From the NCBI RefSeq assembly GCF_900112985.1, contig NZ_FONS01000002.1:1-64000 (forward strand): a DNA stretch of 64,000 nucleotides, given 5' to 3'. Positions 1 to 10,400 of this stretch are shown piece after piece. Source of the DNA: Pedobacter antarcticus. GTDB lineage: Bacteria > Bacteroidota > Bacteroidia > Sphingobacteriales > Sphingobacteriaceae. Numbering within the stretch: position 1 is the first letter of the stretch; every line of letters begins with the position of its first letter. The position numbers and the translations under genes were made by a program. Under the pieces are notes generated by a model. The model was not told where the DNA came from, did not search any database, and saw only the letters and a list, made by a program, of their open reading frames with translations.

Positions 1-47
1 CAATGTGGCGACATCCGTCGTACATTTTCCCGTTTTTGTTGGGACTG

Positions 48-78
48 CAAAGGTAGAAATCTTTTTTAATTTAGCAAG
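48..78 (-). promoter_or_regulatory. Proximal rRNA-type promoter (P2), minus strand
   Basis: Read on the minus strand, TACCTTTG (48-55) fits the Bacteroidota -7 consensus TAnnTTTG, and CTTG (75-78) lies 19 bases upstream as the -33 element. The transcript would leave the left edge of the window. Sequence after the -7 box (GCAGTCCC then an ACAAAAACGG-like stretch) resembles, from memory, rRNA operon leaders of this group, so the gene driven is probably 16S rRNA; that gene is not in the window. Confidence 0.65.
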
Positions 79-239
79 CTTTTTATTTTTTATTTTCTCT
101 GAAGTTTCCTCCCTTTAAATAACAACAGGCGATCTTTCGATCTCCCAAAGCCGGCCTTCTAAAACCTTCCTTTACATCCTTTCAATTCCTTCTCTTTTTC
201 TCTTACCTTCTCACATTTCCCTTCCTCCGAAGCGGGTTG

Positions 240-270
240 CAAAAGTAGGAAAATTATTACTACCGCCAAA
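240..270 (-). promoter_or_regulatory. Distal rRNA-type promoter (P1), minus strand
   Basis: On the minus strand TTTG (267-270), exactly 19 bases, then TACTTTTG (240-247): a perfect match to both elements of the Bacteroidota primary sigma promoter. It lies 192 bases upstream of the second promoter and points the same way. Tandem strong promoters with no open reading frame between them are typical of rRNA operons. Confidence 0.75.
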
Positions 271-690
271 CAATATCACTGACTTATTTGTATAATCCCG
301 CTAAAACACTGTTGTTCAGCTATAAAATTATCGTGTATAATTTACAACATGTGGCCACCCCAAAAAAACGGCTGAAATCTGCCCGATTTAAGCTTAAGCC
401 GTATTTATAATTGCGGTATCGGAAACCGAGTTGAAACCCATCATCAACCAAGAATTTAAATTCGAGACTGCGAGTATATATATATGTATGAATATATAAT
501 CTAATGCTCAAAAGATTTAAATTAAATAAAACACATCTGTTATCAGGAGAGAAATAAACTACAACGACTCCCAAAAGAACCTCAGTGCAAAGCCACGGGC
601 TAAGAGATGTATTCATATAGTTTGAATTTAGTCTTGTCCAACAGCCAAAAGCTCCAAATAATGCTTACCCGAATAAAGATAACCTCACTC

Positions 691-737
691 GGGTCAACCA
701 TGGGTCAAACATGGGGTTTAATTGGGCCAAGCCATGG
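691..737. repeat. Three short direct repeats, GGGYCAA..CATGG type
   Basis: GGGTCAACCATGG (691-703), GGGTCAAACATGGGG (702-716) and GGGCCAAGCCATGG (724-737) are related copies whose starts are 11 and 22 bases apart, so they fall on the same face of the helix. A weaker relative TATCAACCATGA occurs at 763-774. They may be protein binding sites; nothing else supports a role. Confidence 0.5.
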
Positions 738-795
738 TTTAGTCGAACACCACTAACAGAAGTATCAACCATGACAAGAACAAAACATGAATAAC

Positions 796-839
796 CCAGG
801 ATTGCAAGGCCCAAAAACAACTTCAGACAGCAATCCTGG
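796..839. repeat. 10-base inverted repeat in spacer
   Basis: CCAGGATTGC (796-805) and GCAATCCTGG (830-839) are perfect reverse complements separated by 24 bases. There is no T-tract on either side, so it is a poor intrinsic terminator; it sits just beyond the clear tex terminator. Confidence 0.5.
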
Positions 840-861
840 CTATTAAAACAACCGGACTATT

Positions 862-898
862 AAAATAAAAAGCCAGCCCGATAAATGGGGCTGGCTTT
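862..898 (-). terminator. Intrinsic terminator of tex
   Basis: On the minus strand AAAGCCAGCCCC, a short loop and GGGCTGGCTTT form a hairpin followed by a T-rich tail. It lies 32 bases past the tex stop codon. Confidence 0.85.
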
Positions 899-929
899 GA
901 AAAGATATCATAATTACGATAAGACCTGA

Positions 930-3236
930 CTATTTGAATTTATTTTTTAATGCCGCCAATTTAAGCTGCAAATCTCCTTCCGGTTCTGTTTTTTGACGGA
1001 TATCGGCTGTTTGTTTTGGTCTGGAAGATGCAGATGCTTTTGATCTCTCACCTGTAGATGCCGGTGTACGCTGAGCGCCGGAGTCTGCAGATCGTTTAGG
1101 CAAAGGCCTGTCTTCCGTACGCATAGATAAAGAGATTCTCTTACGTTGCACATCAACCTCTTTAACCGTTACCTCAACCTGCTGGCTCACTTTGACCACA
1201 TCGTTTGGATTCGCCACAAATTTATTCGCCAGTTGACTGGTATGTACCAGACCATCCTGATGCACACCTATATCTACGAATGCGCCGAAGTTGGTAATAT
1301 TAGTAACGATACCGTTCAACTTCATGCCGATACGCAGATCATTAATTTCGTTAACCCCTTCTGTAAAACTAAAAGCCTCAAACTGCTCCCTGGGATCACG
1401 ACCGGGTTTTGCCAGCTCAGCCATAATATCCGTTAAAGTAGGTAGGCCAACCTCCTCATCTATGTATTGTTTGAGGTTTATATTTTTTTGCAGATTCACA
1501 TCTTTCAGCAAATCCTCTACGTTTTTACCGAGGTCTTTGGCCATTTTCGCCACTAATTTGTATCGTTCAGGGTGCACACCACTTGCATCCAGCGGATGTA
1601 CTGCGCCGCGGATACGCAAGAAACCCGCTGCCTGCTCAAAAGCTTTCCCACCAAGTCTGGGCACTTTTTTCAGGCTTTCCCTGTTTTTAAATGCTCCATG
1701 TTCATTTCTATAGTTAACAATATTCTGCGCGAGTTGAGGACCTAATCCCGAAACATAGGCCAGGACTTGTTTAGATGCCGTATTTAATTCAACACCAACT
1801 GCGTTTACACAACTCATTACGGTATCATCGAGCGACTGTTGTAATTTGGACTGATCGACATCATGCTGATACTGCCCTACCCCAATTGATTTAGGGTCAA
1901 TTTTAACCAGCTCCGCTAAAGGATCCATTAATCTCCTGCCGATAGATACAGCGCCCCTGACAGTAATATCCTGTTCCGGGAATTCTTCACGTGCCGCTTC
2001 CGACGCCGAATAGATTGACGCACCGCTTTCATTGACCATCACAATTAAAACCCCCGGAATCTGTAAACCTCTTACAAAGACTTCAGTTTCCCGTCCGGCG
2101 GTTCCATTGCCAATAGCAATGGCCTCAACCTGATGTTTAGCACATAGTTTAAGTAAAGTCTCTGCCGCAGACTTTTGGTTACCCTGTCCGGTATGCGGAT
2201 AAATAGCTGTATTCTCCAGTAATTTTCCCTGCTGGTCCAGGCAAACCACTTTACAGCCGGTCCGGAAACCAGGATCAATGGCCAACACATTCTTCTGTCC
2301 CATAGGGGCCGCTAGTAAAAGCTGTCTCGCATTTTCTGCGAAAACACGAATAGCTTCTTCGTCTGCACGTTGCTTGGTGAGTACGCGCAGCTCTGTTTCC
2401 ATAGCAGGACCGAGCAGTCGTTTATATCCATCCTGCATAGCGAGCTCCACTTGTTTCGCCGTTGCATTTCTTCCTTTAATAAACTGACGTTGCAAAATCT
2501 CCACAGCGCCGGCCTCATCTGGTTCGGCTTGCAATCGCAAAATCCCTTCATTTTCGCCGCGGCGCATAGCCAGCACACGATGCGAGGGCGCCGACTTTAC
2601 ATTTTCAGACCAGTCGAAATAATCTTTATATTTTATCCCCTCTTCTTCTTTCCCTTTAATTACCGAAGATTTATAAACAGATTTTTGCTGATAATAAATA
2701 CGCATAGCTGTTCTTGCTTCTGTATGCTCACTAATCATTTCGGCTATAATATCTCTGGCACCTGCTAACACATCAGCAACACTGTTTAAAGCAAACTCTT
2801 CACTCAGATATTTTGCAGCAGCATTTTCTGGTTCCAGATTACCCTGTTCAAATAGTAATAAGGCCAGGGGCTCCAGTCCTTTACGGCGGGCCTCAGAAGC
2901 ACGGGTTTTCCTTTTAGGTTTATAAGGAAGGTAAATATCCTCCAGCACATTTATATTTTCTGCAGCAAGAATAGCTTTCTCCAGCTCCGGAGTCAGCTTA
3001 TCCAGGCTTACCAATGATTTAAGTATAGCCTCCCTGCGTTTATCGAGTTCACGTAAAGCCTGAAAACGATCGCGGATTGCCGCAACCTGCACTTCATCCA
3101 GACTTCCGGTCATTTCTTTTCTATACCTGGAGATAAAAGGTACTGTTGCACCTTCATCCAGCAGTTCAATTGTGGCGAGAACTTGTTTTTCAGTAACTGA
3201 AAGTTCCGCAGCAATAGTTTTAGAATGATTACTCAT
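930..3236 (-). CDS. tex: Tex, S1-domain RNA-binding transcription accessory protein
   Basis: Tex is a conserved cytoplasmic nucleic-acid-binding protein linked to transcription fitness; its exact role is unsettled. The 768-residue product has the family order: helical N-terminal Tex domain (about 1-200), a YqgF/RNase H-like domain opening with LAIDPGFRTG (D321), helix-hairpin-helix repeats (about 480-560) and a C-terminal S1 domain containing GIVTNITNFGAFVDIG. A longer frame opens at 3287 but adds 17 residues foreign to the family; the ATG at 3236 is preceded by the A-rich ATAAAAACT and gives the expected MSNHSKTIA start. The tail after S1 is rich in K, S and P, probably disordered. It is followed by its own terminator and looks monocistronic. 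Confidence 0.95.
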   Translation of the reverse strand: MSNHSKTIAAELSVTEKQVLATIELLDEGATVPFISRYRKEMTGSLDEVQVAAIRDRFQALRELDKRREAILKSLVSLDKLTPELEKAILAAENINVLEDIYLPYKPKRKTRASEARRKGLEPLALLLFEQGNLEPENAAAKYLSEEFALNSVADVLAGARDIIAEMISEHTEARTAMRIYYQQKSVYKSSVIKGKEEEGIKYKDYFDWSENVKSAPSHRVLAMRRGENEGILRLQAEPDEAGAVEILQRQFIKGRNATAKQVELAMQDGYKRLLGPAMETELRVLTKQRADEEAIRVFAENARQLLLAAPMGQKNVLAIDPGFRTGCKVVCLDQQGKLLENTAIYPHTGQGNQKSAAETLLKLCAKHQVEAIAIGNGTAGRETEVFVRGLQIPGVLIVMVNESGASIYSASEAAREEFPEQDITVRGAVSIGRRLMDPLAELVKIDPKSIGVGQYQHDVDQSKLQQSLDDTVMSCVNAVGVELNTASKQVLAYVSGLGPQLAQNIVNYRNEHGAFKNRESLKKVPRLGGKAFEQAAGFLRIRGAVHPLDASGVHPERYKLVAKMAKDLGKNVEDLLKDVNLQKNINLKQYIDEEVGLPTLTDIMAELAKPGRDPREQFEAFSFTEGVNEINDLRIGMKLNGIVTNITNFGAFVDIGVHQDGLVHTSQLANKFVANPNDVVKVSQQVEVTVKEVDVQRKRISLSMRTEDRPLPKRSADSGAQRTPASTGERSKASASSRPKQTADIRQKTEPEGDLQLKLAALKNKFK

Positions 3237-3356
3237 AGTTTTTATCAGTATGTAATTTACTTCTTCGTGGCCAATATAAGTGTGCAAACCCGAAACATGT
3301 TTTGAGTAGCAGGCTTATAATGGGTATATTAAAAGGTAAATGGGTATAAAAAGAGC

Positions 3357-3394
3357 AAAAAAAATCCCGCAGCTTCTCGGCCAGCGGGATTTTT
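3357..3394 (-). terminator. Intrinsic terminator of pdhB
   Basis: On the minus strand AAAAATCCCGC, a 12-base loop and GCGGGATTTTTTTT form a strong hairpin with T-tract, 21 bases past the stop codon of the pyruvate dehydrogenase gene. Confidence 0.85.
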
Positions 3395-3414
3395 ATAGCA
3401 TTTGCTAATATTTC

Positions 3415-4401
3415 TTATTTATTTACGTACATAACTTCTTTCACAGCTTTGATCACACGCTCTGCGTTTGGTAAGCTGGCAGCGATTAATGTAGGCGCAT
3501 ATGGAAGCGGTACATCGGCACAAGTAATACGTAATACTGGTGCATCTAAATGATCGAATGCATTCTTTTGTACGTTAAAGGCAATTTCAGAAGAAATTGA
3601 AGCCAATGGCCATGCTTCTTCCACAATAACCAGACGATTTGTTTTCTTAACCGACTCGATGATAGTTGCATAATCGATAGGACGTACAGTACGTAAATCG
3701 ATCACTTCAACGCTAACACCTTCTTTAGTCAATTCTTCCACAGCTGGATTAACGACTCTTGTCAGCATTTTTCCAAAAGTTACGATAGTTACATCAGTAC
3801 CTTCCTTCACTACATTAGCCTTCCCGATCGGCAGGTAATATTCTTCTTCAGGAACTTCACCTTTGTCACCATACATTACCTCAGATTCCATGAAAATAAC
3901 TGGATCCGGATCAATTATAGCTTGTTTTAACAATCCTTTTGCTTCATAAGGCGTAGAAGGAACCACTACTTTTAAACCAGGGCAATTTGCAAACCAGTTT
4001 TCAAAGTTTTGTGAGTGTTGTGCACCTAACTGACCTGCATTTCCTGTCGGGCCACGGAAAACGATCGGAATAGAAAACTGACCGCCGCTCATGGATAACA
4101 TTTTTGCAGCACCATTGATAATCTGATCGATTGCAACTAAAGAGAAGTTGAACGTCATAAATTCTATAATAGGAACCAATCCGTTCATTGCTGCGCCGAT
4201 ACCGATACCGGTAAAACCAAGCTCTGCAATAGGGGTATCAATAACGCGTTTGTCACCAAACTCGTCCAGCATTCCCTGACTTACTTTATATGCACCATTA
4301 TATTGCGCAACTTCTTCGCCCATTAAGAAAACGTTTTCGTTCTTACGCATTTCTTCGCTTAAAGCTTCACGCAAAGCTTCTCTAAATTGAATCTCTCTCA
4401 T
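3415..4401 (-). CDS. pdhB: Pyruvate dehydrogenase E1 component, beta subunit
   Basis: This is the beta chain of the thiamine-diphosphate-dependent E1 enzyme that decarboxylates pyruvate and passes the acetyl group to lipoyl-E2. The 328-residue length is usual for E1 beta. Visible features are the N-terminal REALREALSEEM helix, MGEEVAQYNGAYKVS with the conserved glutamate contacting thiamine diphosphate, the FRGPTGNAGQLGAQHSQ segment of the alpha/beta interface, and a C-terminal transketolase-type domain with EEAWPLASISSEIA. No E1 alpha or E2 gene lies beside it, so the complex is encoded at more than one locus. It has its own promoter and terminator. The related branched-chain E1 beta is an alternative, but the sequence fits the pyruvate form better. 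Confidence 0.93.
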   Translation of the reverse strand: MREIQFREALREALSEEMRKNENVFLMGEEVAQYNGAYKVSQGMLDEFGDKRVIDTPIAELGFTGIGIGAAMNGLVPIIEFMTFNFSLVAIDQIINGAAKMLSMSGGQFSIPIVFRGPTGNAGQLGAQHSQNFENWFANCPGLKVVVPSTPYEAKGLLKQAIIDPDPVIFMESEVMYGDKGEVPEEEYYLPIGKANVVKEGTDVTIVTFGKMLTRVVNPAVEELTKEGVSVEVIDLRTVRPIDYATIIESVKKTNRLVIVEEAWPLASISSEIAFNVQKNAFDHLDAPVLRITCADVPLPYAPTLIAASLPNAERVIKAVKEVMYVNK

Positions 4402-4426
4402 TGTATATTCAAATGTTAACTTCCGG

Positions 4427-4456
4427 CAAATATAACTATTGTAGCGTAATAATAAA
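4427..4456 (-). promoter_or_regulatory. Promoter of pdhB
   Basis: Minus strand TTTA (4453-4456), 18 bases, TATATTTG (4427-4434), the latter a perfect TAnnTTTG. The start codon at 4401 lies about 20 bases past the predicted transcription start. Confidence 0.6.
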
Positions 4457-4515
4457 GTAGTGATTTAATTACATTACAATCCCTTTATATTATTTGAACT
4501 TGCAGAACCGATTTT

Positions 4516-7425
4516 CTATTTGCCGCAAAGAGATAAATAAGGACAGTACTGGCAATTTTCCGGCTGTGTAGTATGTATAAAAGGTGTTTCCGGATTAAAA
4601 ATCTCTTCCAGTTTATTTTGTAATTTCTCCTGAAAATCTTGTTTCTGAAGCTCTAGTTCTACTGTTTGTAAGTGCAGCCTTTTGCGATTAACCATCTGAT
4701 AGAACAGTGTTCCATCCTTCTGCATCTTCCTGACCAGATACAAATTCGGCTCTAGCCCTGTGATATTTTTGTTCTTCTCATAGACATAAGTGTAGAAAAG
4801 GGTCTGTACAAGAGCTTTATTCTGTTTTGGACTCTCCTGATCAAAAAGATCATCCAAGGAACTGAAATTTAACTCATCGCGTCCCGTTTTATAATCTACA
4901 ATCCGGGTTATGCCATCTTTCTGGTCAATCCGGTCGACGATACCCAGCAAATTTATGCTTTTCTGCTTTCCAGCAACTTGTAACGGAAAGTTTAGGAGAA
5001 CCTTATCTTCCAGGGCAAGTAAACTAAACGGAGCATAACGCTCATCATATTCCAGAATAACCCGGGCATATTCCATAACAATCGCCAAAATAACCTGCTG
5101 CATCCCTCCCGGCTCGAAAACTGGTGGCGGTGAATCTTTGAAAACAACCGCAGCATATGCTTCTTTTGCAAGCTTCGCCAAGGATTCTTTTTGCACGATG
5201 ATCCGATCTGCAGTTATATAAGGACCGGACTTTTTCAATTCCGAATAAAAATTCTCCAGTAAATAATGCAGCATAGAGCCAACCTGATTTGCTTCCATCT
5301 GTTCTGCAATAGCCTCAGGCTCTTTAATTGCAGCGATATATTTATAAAAGAACTGTACGGGACAATTTAGATAAGTTGTCAGTGCGGTTGCAGAAAGTAT
5401 TGGCCTGGAATCACGCTCTTCCAGATAGCGGTTTAATACTGCCTGTATTGCGGGAGTCTTTATAATATCCAGGTGTTTCCGGTCCGCGGTTGATACCGGT
5501 TGGGATTGTTCGAAATAGGAGAACTTATAACCGCTTTCGAATTCGAGCTGCCTTAAGAATCTTGTCGGCTCTCCTGTTGTACTGTCATCTGCCTGTCCGT
5601 TATATACCAGGCTGACCGTTTTGGCACGGTGGAGCAGCCTGTAGAACATATAAGCAGAAATAGCATCCTGGTTTTCAATAACAGGTAAGCCGTAAGCCCT
5701 GCGAATGCTGTCGGGGATAAAACTCGGTGAGACACTAACCTGTGGAAGAATCCCCTCGCTTGCCCCCAGAATATAGAGATGCTCGAAATCAAGACTTCTG
5801 CTTTCCAGCAAACCCATTACCTGTAACCCTTCAAGCGGTTCACCAGACAAAGGCACAGCAATACCCTGAACTGCTTTCTGCATCAGCGAGAGTACAAAAT
5901 TCAAGGGCAATGTAGCGGCGTATTCCTTCAGTGAATCGAAAAGTTTATTTAGTTCAGTGATTACTGCGATAAGCAGGTCTGCCTCCGTTTGTCGCAGCAG
6001 GCCCGCGTCCAGCTGTACAGAAAGAACATTTCTGAAAATGTCCTGTAACCCTTTAATCGCCATTGCTCCGGATTGCGCAGGCTGAAAAAACATCCCGGCC
6101 AGTACTCCAGCCTCTTTCCAGACCTCAGGTCCGATCTCTGTTTGCTGCATCAAGAGCATCTTACTCAGAACATCATTCCGGTGAGTAGCATCCATGCCTA
6201 CTAAAGGATGAGAAAGGAAAGCTTCCGCATCCCGGTAATTTACGGTCAGTTTTTTTCCGGGTAAATAAGCTGACTGCACAGAAAGCCACAGATCTGCCAG
6301 TCCGAACACAGAAGAAGCCAGTAAAGGATAACCCATTGTGACATTCAGCGGCAATTCCTTTTTTACACCTTCATAAATATAATGCGAAGGAACACTTTGT
6401 AATACCGGCAATAATAAACTTTCATCGGCCAGCACGATCGCTACTTTACCGGTCGTATCCAGCGCGTCTAGCACTGGATAATCGACTTCTAATTCTTGCT
6501 GAAGCAATTTTGCCTGCGCTGTATGTCCTTGCGTGCGGAATACTTTAATTTCTTTAACCATACTCCGCATGTGCGGTCTGGATACGCCAAGTGCATTCGG
6601 CAGCCCCAAATGATGAATGTTTTTTCGGAGGAAAAGTCCGGCCTCCTGCATCTCATCATCCATATAATAACTGTCTGTATCAAAATAAAACAACGCCAGC
6701 CCGGCTTCATTCCAGCGTTTAAATACAACTGCTTCGGCTTTACTTAACGCATTAAATCCGGCAAAGACTAGTTTTCCTTTTATAAAAGGTTTAATAAATT
6801 CAGAATTTCCAGCAGAACCTTCTGCCAGGTTACGGTACATCCGGGCCATTGTGCTCATTCCTTTGAGCTCCAGTTCTTCATGGAATGCACGATAGAGCAA
6901 TGGCATCCGCCGCCACATTTTTATAAACTGCTCCTGATGTTTTTTCTGTTTGCCGGTAGAATAAGAGGTCCAGAATTGTTCCAGAAACAATTGTTGCTCC
7001 GGACTCAAGTGCTGAAAATCTTTTTCAATCACAGCGATATCTTCCAGTTCTTCAAACAAACGGTCTGCAGGCACCAGATCATTATCGATCTGTGCAAAGT
7101 CACTTAGAATCATTCTGGCGACGGGATAAAAAATATCCGGCGGTATTTCTTTCCCTCCCTCGCCTTTCAATAAAAGGTTATATTGCTGATAAAGAGTAAA
7201 AAACTGTGTAAAGCTGTCCGCAACCTTCAGATCGGAAGACATGGCAAAAAATTCCTGTATTGTATAAAATGACGGACTCCAGAATGGTTTGCCGATCACC
7301 GCGGCAAGATGATGCTGTAAATAAGCCACCGGCCGTTTATTGTTAAATATAATAGCGGCATGGTGCAGGTCTTTCCCCAGCCGGGCATTCAGATCTTCTG
7401 CAACTTCTTTTAAAAATGCTTTCAT
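4516..7425 (-). CDS. addB: AddB-type PD-(D/E)XK nuclease subunit
   Basis: Second subunit of an AddAB-type helicase-nuclease that resects double-strand DNA ends for RecA loading. The 969-residue protein has an inactivated helicase-like N-terminal region with no P-loop visible near residues 20-45 and a C-terminal nuclease with GIVDRID and RIVDYKTGRDE. Four cysteines match the AddB iron-sulfur staple: one in TYLNCPVQFFYKY before the nuclease and C958, C961, C967 at the very end (C-x2-C-x5-C). It starts 31 bases after the stop codon of the helicase gene, so the two are surely cotranscribed. Sequence similarity to Firmicute AddB is limited; the name follows architecture and pairing. Confidence 0.88.
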   Translation of the reverse strand: MKAFLKEVAEDLNARLGKDLHHAAIIFNNKRPVAYLQHHLAAVIGKPFWSPSFYTIQEFFAMSSDLKVADSFTQFFTLYQQYNLLLKGEGGKEIPPDIFYPVARMILSDFAQIDNDLVPADRLFEELEDIAVIEKDFQHLSPEQQLFLEQFWTSYSTGKQKKHQEQFIKMWRRMPLLYRAFHEELELKGMSTMARMYRNLAEGSAGNSEFIKPFIKGKLVFAGFNALSKAEAVVFKRWNEAGLALFYFDTDSYYMDDEMQEAGLFLRKNIHHLGLPNALGVSRPHMRSMVKEIKVFRTQGHTAQAKLLQQELEVDYPVLDALDTTGKVAIVLADESLLLPVLQSVPSHYIYEGVKKELPLNVTMGYPLLASSVFGLADLWLSVQSAYLPGKKLTVNYRDAEAFLSHPLVGMDATHRNDVLSKMLLMQQTEIGPEVWKEAGVLAGMFFQPAQSGAMAIKGLQDIFRNVLSVQLDAGLLRQTEADLLIAVITELNKLFDSLKEYAATLPLNFVLSLMQKAVQGIAVPLSGEPLEGLQVMGLLESRSLDFEHLYILGASEGILPQVSVSPSFIPDSIRRAYGLPVIENQDAISAYMFYRLLHRAKTVSLVYNGQADDSTTGEPTRFLRQLEFESGYKFSYFEQSQPVSTADRKHLDIIKTPAIQAVLNRYLEERDSRPILSATALTTYLNCPVQFFYKYIAAIKEPEAIAEQMEANQVGSMLHYLLENFYSELKKSGPYITADRIIVQKESLAKLAKEAYAAVVFKDSPPPVFEPGGMQQVILAIVMEYARVILEYDERYAPFSLLALEDKVLLNFPLQVAGKQKSINLLGIVDRIDQKDGITRIVDYKTGRDELNFSSLDDLFDQESPKQNKALVQTLFYTYVYEKNKNITGLEPNLYLVRKMQKDGTLFYQMVNRKRLHLQTVELELQKQDFQEKLQNKLEEIFNPETPFIHTTQPENCQYCPYLSLCGK

Positions 7426-7456
7426 GAATTCAGCGCCTGTTTAAAAATCATTCAAT

Positions 7457-10400
7457 TTATACCAATATTAATTCGCCAATTCTGGCATAAAATAAATACG
7501 TGCTGACATCCGGATACCCCATCTGCTGCAAAAGCTCACGGTAACCATGTACCTGAGTAATATGTTTCTTACTTTTCTGAGCGGTAAACTTGTAATCGAT
7601 TACAATGACCCTGTCTCCAGCAAAAAGGACCTTATCCGGGCGATAGCTCTTACCATAGGCATCAATAATACTTTTCTCATTCCTGATGGCTGTACTTTGC
7701 TCCAGCAGTGCTGCCAGTTGCGTATTGCCCAGCACCTGCAAAGCCTGTAAACGGAAAGCTTCCAGCTCCTGCGCTTTGAACAGCCCTTCTTCCAGCATCT
7801 GTTCTAATACCAGCTCAATCTCATCGGCATTTTCTGCCCTGGCCAGCACTTCATGTAATATACTTCCTTCGCGGCCGGCGGTGTCATCCAGCAGCATGTC
7901 AAGTTTCTTTCTTTTGAGATCTGCGTCAAACACTGCACTCAACCGGTCTGAAACAGGGTAAGCGGGGAAATGGACGCCTACGGGACCTTCTTTCGCTACT
8001 ATCTTTTTAACCGGTACAGGTTCATCTACCAGAAATTGTCCCTCCTCTGAAAGATCATCCTGCAGCATGAAAGCAATAAGATCTCCTATATTAGTGAGTC
8101 CGGCAGATTTTTTCCCCAGACAACTGATATAGAGATATTCTTTAGTCCTGGTTGTCGCTACATAAAGCATATTGAGCGCATCCATCTGGTTGTATAGCAA
8201 TTCTTCATAATAAGCTATGGCGACTGCACTTTGCCCCAGACTTGCAGTATATTTTAAAGGAATCTGTCTGAGTGCCTCATAAGGGGTCCCGGCAGCAGGC
8301 ACCCAAAATATTGAATTCGTTTTTCCACCTGTATCCCAATTACAAAAAGGAATCAGAATGACTTTAAAGGCGAGGCCTTTTGACTTATGTATTGTGATAA
8401 CCTGGACTGCATCGGAACTTTCCGAAGAAGGAAGTGTCTTGCGCCCGCCTTCTTCTTCCCAATAGGTCAGAAAAGCACTTAAGCCTCTCTCCCCTTGCCG
8501 GGCTATGTTTCCCGCCAGATCTCTTAAAGCAAATAAATAAGGAAGATGACTGGAGTTTTCCGGTTTATCCAGGCCATAAGCCCGTAGCAGTTTCTCCATC
8601 AGTTCACCCAGCGGTTGTTGCATCCAGGCTCTCCAGTTCAGACACAAATCTGGCGGGAGCACTGAAGACAGATCTTCCAGATTTTTATCTTTCAGCCTGA
8701 ACAGATCTGACGGCACATTTTCTACTCCCCTGATCTGCGCATAGAGACTGATACAGTTTGCTTTATATAAGGCTGTATTCGTCGGCGGCCCTGTCATAAC
8801 CAGAAATGTATTAATGAGTAATTTGACTGCTGTATTATTAGCGAGTAAAAGCGCTTCGCCGGAAATCACATTAATCTGCGCCGCCATTAAAGCGTCTACT
8901 ACCGATACAGCTTCTGAATTGGAACGGACGAGTACGCAGGCGTCGCCAGGTAAATATCTTTTTTCATCCTGTATAAGTCTTTTCAGGGTAGTAACCATCC
9001 CATCCAGTGCCGCTGCCCTGAAGGTAGTTTTATTTAATGCTGCACCATCGGCGTCTGTCCTCATTACACGGATATCGATAGTGCCACCCGGAAGTGTTCT
9101 CGGATTCATTTGCTGCTCCGCTTCTGCATACACACCCGGCATAATATGATGATACCCTTTTTCGTTCCACCACTCCTGTAAAACCAGATTCTGATCTTGT
9201 TCGGCGACGGTCTGGTTAATCTGCTGCTGCATTAAAATAGGTAATGCTTTATACAGCATATTATTGAAGTTGATAATATTTGCCGTGCTCCGGTAATTCT
9301 CTTCGAGATTGGCATCAACTACATAACCTGCACCAATATCTTTTTTTGCCTGCTGATGCAGGATATTCCAGTCACCATTTCTCCAGCGATAGATGGACTG
9401 CTTCACATCTCCAACGATCAGGTGATCTATCAGAGTCCCATCGGCTTCTGCCATTGCATTTTTTAGAAGCGGCCTGAAATTCGCCCATTGATTGGCCGAA
9501 GTATCCTGGAACTCATCAAACAGGAAATGTTTATACCGGCTCCCGGTTTTCTCCCAGATAAAAGCAGGGTTATCGTCGTCCTCTCCGGTAATCCCTTTAA
9601 GCAGGTTTTGCGCATCACTGATTAGCAGATTTCCACTTTCCTCCCTGTAGGTTTTAAGTAAAATCGCCATCTCCTGCATTAATCGCAGATAATAAAGGTT
9701 TTTCTGAAAGGCCTGCGCCAAAATATAATCGGGCAGTTCCTGTTGATAGAAAGTATAAAGATCCCTGATCCGCGGATTCAGCTGATCATAGAGGCTATCA
9801 TAACTACTGTCTTTAAACCACTCCTCCGGTTCGTCGATCAGTTTAGCAAGACTGCCAATCTTTTCTGTGTCGCCAACGGCTATCTTGGACAAATTTAATA
9901 ATGGTGAGCGAGATTTCCCTTTGAGCTGATCGGGAGAAACACCTGAGTTTTCGAAATGTAAAGCCGCTTCTGCGCTTTTACTTTGTACCTGATCTTCGAA
10001 ATCTCTTAACCGTTTTCGGGTCTGTTTACTGTACTGGCTAAACAAGTCGTTCAGATCGGTTTGCTGCACCAGATCCTGAATCGCCTGGTCAAAAGGAAGA
10101 TAACGCTCCTTAAATAATTCGCCAGCCAATTCTGTGAGTTCTGCGCGATAGTTCCAGCTGATATTATTACTGATCCTGTCCATGGCAAGTTCGATAATCC
10201 AGGTTAGCAGCGCCGGATTAGTATCGAGCTGTTCGTCCAGCTTGTCGGCCAGTTCATTTTTCACTTTCTCAAAATTCATTTCCAGGGCATATCCGGAATC
10301 CAGCCCCAGTTCAAAAGCAAAACCGCGGATTACTTTCTGCACAAATCCATCTATAGTGCTAATGGAAAAACGACTGTAATCGTGTAAGATTCTTTTATAT

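Larger units (their letters stand above)
271..861. other. Gene-free spacer of about 590 bases
   Basis: This stretch lies between the tandem promoters and the tex terminator. A 98-codon reading frame on the minus strand (320-616) has no recognisable domain and an unconvincing composition (many Y, L and F in an AT-rich region). The recognisable items are three short repeats near 691-737, a hairpin at 796-839 and an alternating TA run near 475-500. No RNA family was recognised. Confidence 0.6.

Noticed and set aside
320..616. 98-codon minus-strand frame in the left spacer
   Set aside because: No domain, odd composition, no start-site signal and no conserved neighbour pattern; it most likely arises by chance in AT-rich DNA.
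3237..3287. Longer N-terminus for Tex and similar upstream starts for the genes at 10733, 13499, 26018, 32554, 47488 and 54501
   Set aside because: In each case the added residues do not fit the family and an internal ATG gives a signal peptide or the conserved N-terminus.
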